Assembly (NCBI RefSeq): GCF_005517195.1
Contig: NZ_CP040244.1
Location: forward strand, 4,916,001-4,980,000
Direction: 5' to 3'
From: Streptomyces vilmorinianum
GTDB taxonomy: Bacteria; Actinomycetota; Actinomycetes; Streptomycetales; Streptomycetaceae
Length of the DNA stretch: 64,000 nt
The translations under genes and the position numbers were made by a program. Under the pieces are notes generated by a model that worked only from the letters and a program-made list of their open reading frames with translations, did no database searches and was not told where the DNA came from. The number at the start of each line of letters is the position of its first letter. Positions within the stretch are counted from its first letter, which is position 1. This document shows positions 19,130-27,769 of the stretch, piece after piece.

Positions 19130-19624
19130 ATGGACGCTGTGGACTTCCAGATCATCCACGAGTTGCAGGCGGACGGCCGGCTGTCCAACCAGGACCTCGC
19201 CGACCGGATCCGGCTGTCCCCCTCGCCCTGTCTGCGCCGGGTCCGCCGCCTGGAGGAGTCGGGCCTGATCAGCGGCTACACGGCCATGGTGGACCAGGTC
19301 GCCTTCGGTCTGCCGATCACCGTCTTCGTACGGATCCGCCTGGAACGCCACACCGCCGACGCGGTCAACGTCTTCGAGGAGCACGTCGGCCTCATCGATC
19401 ACATCCAGGACTGCTATCTGATGGCGGGCAGCAGCGACTACCTGCTCAGGGTCGTCATCGAGAGCCTGGAGGCGTACGAAGTCCTGGTGCGCACCCGCAT
19501 CCACGCCATCCCGGGCATCGCGTCGATCGAGTCCAGCTTCGCCTTCGGCAGCGTCAAGCAGTCCAAGGTCTTCCCGCGCCCGGGCGTCCCGTCCCGCCCG
19601 CGCGCCGGTGGCCCGGTCAGGTGA
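19130..19624 (+). CDS. Lrp/AsnC family transcriptional regulator
   Basis: A 164-residue regulator. The N-terminal winged helix-turn-helix (DFQIIHELQADGRLSNQDLA, LSPSPCLRRVRRLEESGLI) is followed by the RAM effector-binding domain (ITVFVRIRLERH, CYLMAGSSDYLLRVV, IPGIASIESSFAFGSVKQ). ATG at 19130 is chosen; a GTG two codons upstream is the alternative. It is divergent from the DMT exporter/aminotransferase operon, which it likely controls together with its own promoter. Its last 8 bp overlap the 3' end of the convergent macrodomain gene. Confidence 0.9.
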   Translation: MDAVDFQIIHELQADGRLSNQDLADRIRLSPSPCLRRVRRLEESGLISGYTAMVDQVAFGLPITVFVRIRLERHTADAVNVFEEHVGLIDHIQDCYLMAGSSDYLLRVVIESLEAYEVLVRTRIHAIPGIASIESSFAFGSVKQSKVFPRPGVPSRPRAGGPVR

Positions 19625-20135
19625 GGGCGGACTCGAAGGCCGCGTACGCCGCCTCGTCGAAGAGGACGAACCTGACCTCCTCGACGTTCGTCCGCGTGGC
19701 ACGCACCGTCTCGACCGCGATGCGCGCGCCGTCGTCCATGGGCCAGCCGTAGATGCCCGTCGAGACGGCGGGGAAGGCCACGGTACGAGCGCCCAGCTCG
19801 TCGGCCACGCGGAGCGACTCCCGGTAGCACGACGCCAGCTGCTCCGACCGGTCCTCCTCGCGGGACCAGACCGGGCCGACGGTGTGGATCACCCAGCGCG
19901 CGTCCAGGCGGCCCGCCGTCGTGGCGACGGCCCGGCCGGTCCGCAGGCCGCCGCCGTAGTGACCCGCGCGGAGCTTGCGGCACTCCTCCAGGATGGCGGG
20001 GCCGCCCTTGCGGTGGATGGCGCCGTCGACGCCGCCTCCGCCCAGGAGGGAGGAGTTCGCGGCGTTGACGATGGCGTCGACGTGCTGCTCGGTGATGTCT
20101 CCGCGGACCAGGACGAGGGACGGCTGTGTGCTCAT
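19617..20135 (-). CDS. Macrodomain protein, O-acetyl-ADP-ribose deacetylase type
   Basis: A 172-residue single macrodomain (MacroD/YmdB class) expected to hydrolyse O-acetyl-ADP-ribose or remove ADP-ribose from acidic side chains. The ligand-binding loops GDITEQHVDAIVNAANSSL then LGGGGVDGAIH and the C-terminal PAVSTGIYGWP are intact. It could be the third ADP-ribose-handling enzyme of the window, after the DraG-like and Nudix proteins, but those lie 13 kb away and there is no direct link. Confidence 0.9.
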   Translation of the reverse strand: MSTQPSLVLVRGDITEQHVDAIVNAANSSLLGGGGVDGAIHRKGGPAILEECRKLRAGHYGGGLRTGRAVATTAGRLDARWVIHTVGPVWSREEDRSEQLASCYRESLRVADELGARTVAFPAVSTGIYGWPMDDGARIAVETVRATRTNVEEVRFVLFDEAAYAAFESALT

Positions 20136-20187
20136 GGGGCCATCATCCTTCGCCGCACGCGTGATGCGCGGGGGGGCCGTACGGCGG

Positions 20188-21600
20188 TCAGTTCCGTGTC
20201 GCGCGCAGTCGACGCCAGACCGCCTTCGCCGCGTTGTGCCCGGACATGCCGTGCACGCCCGGACCCGGCGGGGTCGCGGAGGAGCAGAGGAAGACCGCGG
20301 GGTGCGGGGTGTTGTACGGGAACAGGGACAGCTTGGGGCGCAGCAGCAGCTGGAGCCCGCGGGCCGCGCCGCAGGCGATGTCGCCGCCCACGTAGTTGGC
20401 GTTGCGTGCGGCGAGTTCGGGCGGTCCGGCGGTGGCGCGGGCCAGGACCAGGTCGCGGAAGCCGGGGGCGAACCGCTCGATCTGACGCTCGATCGCGTCG
20501 GTGAGGTCGCCCTCCCAGCCGTTCGGGACGTGGCCGTACGCCCAGAAGACGTGCTTGCCCTCGGGCGCGCGGGCCGGGTCGACGAGGCTGGGCTGGGCGG
20601 TGATGAGGAAGGGCGCGCGGGGGGCCGTGCCGGAGGACGCCTGGCGCAGCGCCGCGCCGATCTCGCCGCTGGTGGGGCCGATCTGGACGGTGCCGGCCGT
20701 GCGGGGCGCCTGCGCCGTCCACGGCACCGGGCCGTCGAGCGCGTAGTCGACCTTGAAGACGCTCGCGCCGTAGCGGTACGCGTCGTAGTACCCGCCGAAC
20801 CCCGCGATCCGGGCGAGGGCGGTGGGCGAGGTGTCGAAGACGTACGCGCGGGCGGGCGGCAGGTCGTCGAGCCGCTTGACCTCGTAGTCGGTGTGGACGG
20901 CGCCGCCCAGTGCCTTCAGGTACGCGGTGAGGGCGTCCGAGATCGACTGGGAGCCGCCTCGGGGCATCGGCCAGCCGCCCTCGTGCGCGGCGAGCGCGAA
21001 GACGAGACCGACCGCCGTGGTGGCGAACCCCCCCAGCGGGGCGATGACATGACCGACGAGACCGGCGAACAGGGCGCGCGCCTTGTCGTCCTGGAAGCGG
21101 CGCATGAGCCAGGTCGAGGGCCGCAGGCCGTCGAGGCCGAACCGGGCGAGCGTGACGGGGTCGCGGGGCAGCGCGGTGAGCGGCAGGGACATGAAGTCCC
21201 GTGTCAGGGTGTCCCACTTGCCGAGGTACGGGGCGACGAGCCGGCGGTACGTGCCGGCGTCGCGCGGCCCGAAGGAGGCGGCGGTCTCGGCGACGGAGCG
21301 GGAGAGCACGGCGGCGGTGCCGTCGTCCCAGGGGTGGGCCATGGGCAGGTGCGGGTGCAGCCATTCGAGCCCGTACCGCTCCAGCGGCATCGTCTTGAAG
21401 ACGGGCGAGCCGACTCCCAGCGGGTGCACGGCGGAACAGGGGTCGTGCAGGAAGCCGGGGAGGGTCAGCTCCTCCGTCCTGGCGCCGCCTCCCACGGTGG
21501 ACTTCGCCTCGAACACGGCGACGGAGAAGCCGCGTCGGGCGAGTTCCACGGCGGCGGTCAGTCCGTTGGGTCCCGCCCCCACGACGACGGCATCGAGCAT
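20188..21600 (-). CDS. Phytoene-desaturase-like FAD-dependent oxidoreductase
   Basis: A 470-residue flavoprotein. The N-terminal dinucleotide fold DAVVVGAGPNGLTAAVELAR leads into EAKSTVGGGARTEELTLPGF. The C-terminus has the FAD-binding closure CSSATPPGPGVHGMSGHNAA. It matches the broad NAD(P)/FAD amine-oxidase/phytoene-desaturase-like group in length, but no carotenoid genes are near, so the substrate is unknown. ATG at 21600 is used with CGAAGG upstream. GTG at 21609, preceded by AGGAG at ideal spacing, would add MPS. Confidence 0.8.
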   Translation of the reverse strand: MLDAVVVGAGPNGLTAAVELARRGFSVAVFEAKSTVGGGARTEELTLPGFLHDPCSAVHPLGVGSPVFKTMPLERYGLEWLHPHLPMAHPWDDGTAAVLSRSVAETAASFGPRDAGTYRRLVAPYLGKWDTLTRDFMSLPLTALPRDPVTLARFGLDGLRPSTWLMRRFQDDKARALFAGLVGHVIAPLGGFATTAVGLVFALAAHEGGWPMPRGGSQSISDALTAYLKALGGAVHTDYEVKRLDDLPPARAYVFDTSPTALARIAGFGGYYDAYRYGASVFKVDYALDGPVPWTAQAPRTAGTVQIGPTSGEIGAALRQASSGTAPRAPFLITAQPSLVDPARAPEGKHVFWAYGHVPNGWEGDLTDAIERQIERFAPGFRDLVLARATAGPPELAARNANYVGGDIACGAARGLQLLLRPKLSLFPYNTPHPAVFLCSSATPPGPGVHGMSGHNAAKAVWRRLRATRN

Positions 21601-21672
21601 CGACGGCACCTTCGGACTCCTTCGTCAGCCGATGGCCAAGGCTCCCAGGATATTCCTGTGCCCCGGCCGCCC

Positions 21673-22509
21673 TCAGTGGCCCCTCAGCAGTGTCCGGATC
21701 CGGTCGGCGGTGGCCCGGTCGCGTGCCGCGGTGAACGGCAGTGCGTTGCCTCCGGTGATACGGAACGGCTCGCCGGCAAGCGTGGTGTGTTCGCCGCCCG
21801 CCTCGGTCACCAGGAGCAGTCCGGCCGCGTGGTCCCAGGCGTACTCCCAGGAGAAGGCGAGGGCGTCGATGAGACCCCGGGCCACGTCGAGGTATTCGAG
21901 GCCGGCGGAGCCGCAGGGGCGCGGGTGGACGCCGTCCGCGTTCAGGCCGAGCAGGGCGCGCTTCTGGTCGGGCGTGGTGTAGTCGGGGTGGGAGGTGGCG
22001 ACCTCCAGGACCGCGCCCGGCGCCGGCGAACCCGACCGTATCGGCTCCCCGTTGAGGGTCGCTCCGCGTCCGCGCACCGCGACCGCCATCTCGTCGAGGG
22101 CGGGCGCGTAGGTCCAGGAGGCGAGCACCTCGCCGCGTCGGGCGAGCGCGACCAGGGTGCAGAAGCCGGGCTCGCCGCGCACGAACTGGCGGGTGCCGTC
22201 GACCGGGTCCACGATCCAGACCGGGGCGTCGCCCTGGAGCGCGTCGTAGACGGCCGGGTCGGCGTGCACGGCCTCCTCGCCGACGACCACCGAGCCGGGC
22301 AGCAGCTCCGTGAGGGACGCGGTCAGGTGGGCCTCCGCGGCTCGGTCGGCGACCGTCACCAGGTCGTGGGGCCCGTTCTTCTCGACGATCTCGTGGGCGG
22401 CGAGCTGCCGGAAGCGCGGCATGATCTCGGCGGCGGCCGCCTTGCGGAGCGCCTCCTCCACCTCGGTCGTGCCACCGGCGAGGACGTGGTCAAGGAAGTC
22501 TTCGATCAT
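21673..22509 (-). CDS. Inositol monophosphatase family protein
   Basis: A 278-residue Mg2+-dependent phosphatase; possible substrates are inositol phosphate, histidinol phosphate or PAP. Metal ligands sit in VVGEEAVH, WIVDPVDGTRQFV and the late AWDHAAGLLLVTEAGG. The ATG at 22509 gives MIEDFLDHVL. The frame continues upstream only through non-coding promoter sequence. It is divergent from the lipoate-ligase-like gene. Streptomyces relatives are sometimes called HisN, but specificity is not readable here. Confidence 0.87.
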   Translation of the reverse strand: MIEDFLDHVLAGGTTEVEEALRKAAAAEIMPRFRQLAAHEIVEKNGPHDLVTVADRAAEAHLTASLTELLPGSVVVGEEAVHADPAVYDALQGDAPVWIVDPVDGTRQFVRGEPGFCTLVALARRGEVLASWTYAPALDEMAVAVRGRGATLNGEPIRSGSPAPGAVLEVATSHPDYTTPDQKRALLGLNADGVHPRPCGSAGLEYLDVARGLIDALAFSWEYAWDHAAGLLLVTEAGGEHTTLAGEPFRITGGNALPFTAARDRATADRIRTLLRGH

Positions 22510-22621
22510 GCGTCCAGCTAAGCACGGCGGGCTGACAAACAGAGCATCCGGCTTGTCACTCTCCGTTTCCCCGCGGAGTACGCTGTGGCCGAGTCGATCC
22601 CTTACGGGGAAGGGAGGGCCC

Positions 22622-23677
22622 GTGCACGGCGAGTACAAGGTTCCCGGCGGCAAGCTCGTGGTCGTCGACCTGGAGACGCGCGACGGCGTCCTCGCGGACG
22701 TCCGGGTCGCGGGCGACTTCTTCCTGGAGCCGGACGAGGCGATCCTCGCCATCGACCGCGCACTGGAGGGCGCGCCCGCCGACACGGACGCGCCGGGGCT
22801 CGCGGCCCGGATCGACGCGGCGCTGCCGCCGGGCACGGAGATGTTCGGGCTGACCACGGAGGGCATCGGGGTCGCGGTCCGCCGGGCCCTCGCGCACGCC
22901 ACCGACTGGACCGACTACGACTGGCAGCTGATCCACGAGTCGCCGCAGTCCCCCGCCCTGCACATGGCCCTGGACGAGGTCCTCACCGCCGAGGTCTCGG
23001 CGGGCCGCCGCGCGCCGACCCTGCGGGTGTGGGAGTGGGGCGCCCCGGCCGTGGTGATCGGCAGTTTCCAGTCGCTGCGCAACGAGGTGGACCCGGAGGC
23101 GGCCGAGCGGCACGGCTTCGAGGTGGTCCGCCGGATCAGCGGCGGCGGGGCGATGTTCATCGAGCCCGGCAACACCATCACGTACTCGCTCTCCGTCCCC
23201 GACGCCCTGGTGCAGGGGCTGTCCTTCACCGACAGCTATGCCTATCTCGACGACTGGGTGCTCGGCGCCCTCGGCGACATGGGCGTCAAGGCCTGGTACC
23301 AGCCCCTCAACGACATCGCCACGGACGCCGGGAAGATCGCGGGAGCGGCGCAGAAGCGGATGGTGGCGGGCGAGGGCGCGGTCCTGCACCACGTGACGAT
23401 GGCGTACGACATCGACGCCGCCAAGATGACGGACGTGCTGCGGATCGGTCGCGAGAAGCTCTCCGACAAGGGCACCAAGAGCGCGAAGAAGCGCGTGGAC
23501 CCGCTGCGCCGCCAGACGGGTCTGCCGCGCGAGGCCGTCATCGAGCGGATGATCGGCTCCTTCCGGGACCGCTACGGCCTGTCCGAGGGTCACGTCACGG
23601 AGGAGGAGATGGCCCTGGCCAAGGAGCTGGCGGCGACGAAGTTCGGCACACAGGAGTGGACGGCCCGGGTGCCGTAG
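22622..23677 (+). CDS. Lipoate-protein ligase A-like protein with N-terminal accessory domain
   Basis: A 351-residue protein. The catalytic BPL/LplA fold spans about residues 95-330 (WGAPAVVIGSFQSLRNEVD, VVRRISGGGAMFIEPGN, DIATDAGKIAGAAQKRM). It is expected to attach lipoate or octanoate to E2 or GcvH lysines via an acyl-AMP. About 90 N-terminal residues (YKVPGGKLVVVDLE, ILAIDRAL) resemble the accessory domain that sits at the C-terminus in E. coli LplA, so domain order is swapped as in archaeal LplB/LplA systems. GTG at 22622 follows GGGAGGG. Confidence 0.87.
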   Translation: MHGEYKVPGGKLVVVDLETRDGVLADVRVAGDFFLEPDEAILAIDRALEGAPADTDAPGLAARIDAALPPGTEMFGLTTEGIGVAVRRALAHATDWTDYDWQLIHESPQSPALHMALDEVLTAEVSAGRRAPTLRVWEWGAPAVVIGSFQSLRNEVDPEAAERHGFEVVRRISGGGAMFIEPGNTITYSLSVPDALVQGLSFTDSYAYLDDWVLGALGDMGVKAWYQPLNDIATDAGKIAGAAQKRMVAGEGAVLHHVTMAYDIDAAKMTDVLRIGREKLSDKGTKSAKKRVDPLRRQTGLPREAVIERMIGSFRDRYGLSEGHVTEEEMALAKELAATKFGTQEWTARVP

Positions 23678-23704
23678 CCCTGCGGGCTCTCGTAGGCTCG
23701 CCGG

Positions 23705-24589
23705 ATGCGTGTCGAACGGCCGGTGAAACCGGGTCTGCGGATGGAGAGCGCCGACGGGCGACGACTGGTCCTGGTGCAGGGCGACGCCCCCGTGCTCTTC
23801 GCCCGGCAGCGCGTCACGCGCCGAGGGCTGCACTACGCACGGACCGGCCGGTACGTCTCCCCGCTCGCGCCGCTGCGGGCCGAACAGGCACGCGTCTTCG
23901 CCGAGTTCGCCGAACCGGGCTCGCAGGAGTGGGCCGAGCGCTGGGCCGCGTACGCCGAGGCCGCCTTGCGCGGGGCCACCAACAGCCCTCTCCATGAGGG
24001 GGATTGGCATCTCGCTCCGGATGTCCGCCGCTGGTTCGTGGACGGCAACTGGCCCAAGCTCCTCTCCCATGACCCCGACCGGGGTCATCTCACCTGGTTC
24101 GGCTACGGCGATCCGGAGGAGGACGCCCGCGATCTGCTGCCGCTGCGGGCGCTGTCGCACCCGGAGGCGCCCCGTGTGAAGGCGTACCGGCGCCAGTTTC
24201 GCGAGGGTGTCCTGCCGCCGGTCCTGCTCTGGTGGATCAGCGGCCTCAACTCCCCTGTGGTGCTGGACGGTCACGACCGGCTGACCGCCGCGCTCGCCGA
24301 GGGCGGCCGCCCTCGCGTCCTGATCCTGTCCCGGGCGGTGGACGAGCGCTGGATCGCCCTCTGCTCCGAGCGTCCGGTCCTGGAGTACGAGAAGAGGATG
24401 GCCGCCCTCGAAGGCCCCCTCGCGGCGGTTCACGCAGCCGCCGCGGGCGGCCGGCTGGCGGATGACCTCAGGAGCATCACCCTCGCCCCCGACCTGACCA
24501 GGGCCTGGCCGCTGCCCGGCGGCGTGGCGGCCTGGGAGGCGGCCGCCGCCGGGCACGTACCGGGCTGGGCCCCGGACGCCGACGGCTAG
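23705..24589 (+). CDS. Conserved hypothetical protein
   Basis: A 294-residue protein of unknown function. It begins MRVERPVKPGLRMESADGR and contains a Trp-rich middle (EWAERWAAYAEAALRG, WHLAPDVRRWFVDGNW) and a distinctive LWWISGLNSPVVLDGHDRL stretch followed by TAALAEG. The VLDGHDRLTAA pattern loosely recalls ParB/Srx-type nucleotide-binding loops, but this is too weak for assignment. It has no signal peptide or membrane segments. It starts 27 bp after the lipoate-ligase-like gene and overlaps the end of the convergent amidase gene by 4 bp. Confidence 0.7.
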   Translation: MRVERPVKPGLRMESADGRRLVLVQGDAPVLFARQRVTRRGLHYARTGRYVSPLAPLRAEQARVFAEFAEPGSQEWAERWAAYAEAALRGATNSPLHEGDWHLAPDVRRWFVDGNWPKLLSHDPDRGHLTWFGYGDPEEDARDLLPLRALSHPEAPRVKAYRRQFREGVLPPVLLWWISGLNSPVVLDGHDRLTAALAEGGRPRVLILSRAVDERWIALCSERPVLEYEKRMAALEGPLAAVHAAAAGGRLADDLRSITLAPDLTRAWPLPGGVAAWEAAAAGHVPGWAPDADG

Positions 24590-25986
24590 AGGCCGGGCGG
24601 GTGGTGGACGAACCACTTCCGCTCGTCCTCCAGTTGGGCCGCGAGCGAGATCAGGAGCGGTTCGCTGTCCGCCGGACCGAGGAGCTGCGCGCCGACCGGG
24701 AGCCCGTCGGGTGTGAAGCCGGCGGGGACGTTCACGCCGGGCCAGCCGAGGACGTTCCAGGGCCAGGCGTAGGGGCAGGCGGAGGCGATGGTCAGGTCCG
24801 TGCGCCAGGCGGGCATCGCGTCGAAGGTGCCGATCCGGGGCGGTGGCGCGGCCGTCGTCGGGGCAAGGAGGACGTCGTACGTGTCGAAGAGCGCGCCGAT
24901 CCTGCGACGCTGGTACGCCTCCCTGGCGCGCGCGGCGCGCAGGGCGCGGCCGCCGAGGCGGTGGCCGGTGCGGGTGGCGCTGCGGGTGCGCGGGTCGAGC
25001 AGCGCGGGCTGGGGGTGCCGGTCGGCGTACTCGGCGATCCCTGCGGTCGCGCGGGGCAGGAAGCTCAGCCCGATGAGGCCGTAGCGCGGGCGAGCCTCCT
25101 CCACCGTGTGACCGAGTGAGGCAAGGGTCTCGGCGAGGTCGGTGACGGCCCCCCGTATGCCGGGGTCGAGCGGGTTGTACGTGGCGGTGAAGGGCGGCCG
25201 CAGGGCGAGCGCGATCCGCAGCCGCCCGGGCTCCCGGCGCGTGGCGGCCGAGGCGTCCACGGCGGTCGGCCGGTACCGGTCGCCGGGGTGCGGCCCGGCG
25301 ACCGCGTCGAGGAGCAGCGCGGCGTCCCGGACGGTCCGGGCGAGGGGGCCGTTGACGGTCAGGCCCTGGAAGCAGTCGTCGTACGGATGGACGGAGACGC
25401 GGCCGCGCTGGGGCTTGATGCCGACGAGATGCGTCCAGGCGGCCGGGATCCGGATGGACCCCGCCCCGTCGGAGCCGAGCGCGGCGGGCACGAGCCCGGC
25501 GGCGACGGCCGCGGCGGAGCCGCCGGAGGAACCGCCGGGTGTGCGGCCGGTGTTCCAGGGGTTGCGGGTGGCGCCGAAGGCGTGGCCCTCGGTGAACGGC
25601 CACTGCCCCAGCTCGCAGGAGTTGGTCTTGCCGACGATCACGGCCCCGGCGGCCTTCAGTCTCCGTACGGCCTCGCCGTCCTCGGCCGCGTCGGGGATGT
25701 CCCCGGCGCAGCCGAAGCGGGTGGGCAGGCCGGCCACGTCGGTGTCGTCCTTCACGGCCAGAGGCACGCCGAGGAGCGGCAGCCGCTCCCCCGCCGCGAG
25801 CCGGCGGTCGGCCTCTGCCGCCTCGGCGAGGGCGGCCTCGGGCCGGGTGCAGCGGAAGGCGTTGAGGGTGGGCTGCGTGGCCTCGATCCGGTCGAGCGCG
25901 GATCGGACGAGGGCGGTCGAGGTGACCGCTCCCTCGGCCAACTGCCGTGCCCGTTCGGCCAGTCCGGTGTACTCGGCCGTGGTCAC
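24586..25986 (-). CDS. Amidase (amidase-signature family)
   Basis: Hydrolyses an amide bond by the Ser-cisSer-Lys mechanism. It has 466 residues. The triad is Lys79 (PLAVKDDTD), Ser153 (GGSSGGS) and nucleophile Ser177 (GSDGAGSIRIPAAW). GTG at 25986 follows GAGGGGGCTGCC. It lies 32 bp downstream of the NCS1 permease gene on the same strand, suggesting an uptake-plus-hydrolysis operon for a hydantoin-, allantoin- or nucleobase-derived amide. The permease family fits this, but the substrate is inference. Confidence 0.9.
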   Translation of the reverse strand: MTTAEYTGLAERARQLAEGAVTSTALVRSALDRIEATQPTLNAFRCTRPEAALAEAAEADRRLAAGERLPLLGVPLAVKDDTDVAGLPTRFGCAGDIPDAAEDGEAVRRLKAAGAVIVGKTNSCELGQWPFTEGHAFGATRNPWNTGRTPGGSSGGSAAAVAAGLVPAALGSDGAGSIRIPAAWTHLVGIKPQRGRVSVHPYDDCFQGLTVNGPLARTVRDAALLLDAVAGPHPGDRYRPTAVDASAATRREPGRLRIALALRPPFTATYNPLDPGIRGAVTDLAETLASLGHTVEEARPRYGLIGLSFLPRATAGIAEYADRHPQPALLDPRTRSATRTGHRLGGRALRAARAREAYQRRRIGALFDTYDVLLAPTTAAPPPRIGTFDAMPAWRTDLTIASACPYAWPWNVLGWPGVNVPAGFTPDGLPVGAQLLGPADSEPLLISLAAQLEDERKWFVHHPPGL

Positions 25987-26018
25987 GGCAGCCCCCTCGT
26001 CGCAGCGATGCCGGAACC

Positions 26019-27551
26019 CTACTGGAGCGTAACCTCGTTGTCAGCCGCCTTCCGCCGCCCTGCCATGAGGGCCGTGTAGAGGACCAGGGCGGCGGCGAGG
26101 CCGACGGCCCAGCCGTAGTCGGCGAGCGGACGGAGGAACGGGATGAGCCCGTCCTCGGGGAAGGGGCCCTTGCCGGGGGCCGAGTGCGAGCCGCCGACCG
26201 CCAGGACGCCGCCGACGGCGAAGGCGAGGACGGCGGCCGGGTTCCAGCCGCCCCGGTACCAGTAGGGGCCGTCCGACCGGTAGAGACCGGCGAGGTCGAG
26301 GACGGTCCGGCGGACGATCCAGTAGTCGGCGATGAGGATGCCGGCCACCGTACCGAGGAGTCCGCCGACCAGGCCGAGCCAGGTGAAGATGTACAGCTCG
26401 GGGGTCTCGGTCAGCTTCCACGGCATGATCAGGACGCCCACGACACCCGTGATCAGCGCACCGGTACGGAAGTTGACGATCTTCGGCGCGAGGTTGGCGA
26501 GGTCGTACGCGGGTGAGACCACGTTCGCCGCGATGTTGACCGAGATCGTGGCGACGAGCACGGTCACGAGGGCGAAGAGCAGCCCGAAGACGTTGTCGGT
26601 CTTCGCGGCCAGGGCGACCGGGTCCCAGACGGGCGCCCCGTACACCGCCTGCGAGCCGGAGGTGACGAAGACGGAGAGCAGCGCGAAGAGCGTCATCGTG
26701 GTCGGCAGGCCGAGGGTCTGGCCCCAGATCTGGGCCCGCTGGCCGGCGCCGAAGCGGGTGAAGTCCGGGATGTTCAGGGACAGCGTCGACCAGAAGGCGA
26801 TCATCCCCATGAGGGAGGGGAAGAACACCGGCCAGAAGTCCGCTCCCCAGCCCAGCCGCGAGGGCTGGTCGAGCAGCGGGCCGAACCCGCCCGCCTTGAC
26901 GGCGATCCAGGCCAGCAGGACCAGCGCGCCGACGATGACGAAGGGAGCGGCCCAGTTCTCGAAGCGGCGCAGGGCCTCCATCCCCCGGTAGATGATGGCC
27001 AGTTCGAGGATCCAGAAGAGCAGGAAGCAGAGCCAGAGCGTCCACGGCTGGCCGCCGACCCGGGCGGCCTCGGACCAGCCGCCGAAGACCTTGTCGAGCA
27101 GGATGAAGATGCCCTGCCCGCCGATCCAGGTCTGGATGCCGAACCAGGCGCAGGCGACCCCGGCGCGGATCAGCGCGGGCAGATTGGCCCCGCGCAGCCC
27201 GAACGAGGCGCGGGCGAGGACCGGGAAGGGGATGCCGTACTTGGGTCCCGCGTGCCCGGTGAGGAGCATCGGAAGCAGCACGATGACGTTCGCCAGGGCG
27301 ATGGTGAACACCGCCTGCTTCCAGTCCATGCCGAGGGCGACGAGACCGGAGGCGAGCAGCCAGGAGGGGATGTTGTGGGCCATGCCGACCCACAGCGCCG
27401 CGAAGTTGTACGTGGTCCAGCGGCGCCGTTCGACGGGGACGGGCAGCAGGTCGTCATTGACGAAGCGGGGGTCGGCCGGGACCGCGCCCGGCGCGAGCTC
27501 GACACGGTGGGCGGATATCCGGGGTCTGTCCGAGGGGGCGGTGGCGGTCAT
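26019..27551 (-). CDS. NCS1 family nucleobase/hydantoin-type permease
   Basis: A 510-residue cation-coupled transporter with about 12 membrane segments. Family motifs are NDDLLPVPVERRRWTTYNFA at the N-terminus, GIPFPVLARASFGLRGANLP in the TM2-3 region, FGIQTWIGGQ, and the NIPDFTRF stretch of TM8. Likely cargo is a purine, pyrimidine, hydantoin, allantoin or thiamine. The ATG at 27551 gives MTATAPSDRPRISAHRV; the longer open frame upstream is Arg/Pro-rich and is rejected. It leads an apparent two-gene operon with the amidase. Confidence 0.9.
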   Translation of the reverse strand: MTATAPSDRPRISAHRVELAPGAVPADPRFVNDDLLPVPVERRRWTTYNFAALWVGMAHNIPSWLLASGLVALGMDWKQAVFTIALANVIVLLPMLLTGHAGPKYGIPFPVLARASFGLRGANLPALIRAGVACAWFGIQTWIGGQGIFILLDKVFGGWSEAARVGGQPWTLWLCFLLFWILELAIIYRGMEALRRFENWAAPFVIVGALVLLAWIAVKAGGFGPLLDQPSRLGWGADFWPVFFPSLMGMIAFWSTLSLNIPDFTRFGAGQRAQIWGQTLGLPTTMTLFALLSVFVTSGSQAVYGAPVWDPVALAAKTDNVFGLLFALVTVLVATISVNIAANVVSPAYDLANLAPKIVNFRTGALITGVVGVLIMPWKLTETPELYIFTWLGLVGGLLGTVAGILIADYWIVRRTVLDLAGLYRSDGPYWYRGGWNPAAVLAFAVGGVLAVGGSHSAPGKGPFPEDGLIPFLRPLADYGWAVGLAAALVLYTALMAGRRKAADNEVTLQ

Positions 27552-27769
27552 CCTTGCGGAACCCTTCGTTCGGGGACGGAACGAGGCCGTGCGGGGCGTG
27601 GGGGGTTCGACGGGGAGCCGGTCGGGCGTCGATGGCGGATGATCTCGGAGCCGTACGCGTCGATGGTAGGGCTTCCCGGGCGTGTCGGCGCCGAACGCGC
27701 ACGGTCTGCGCGCGACGACCCCGCACACCTCCTCCGGGCCGCACTCGGCGTGCGGCGCTCCTCGAACCG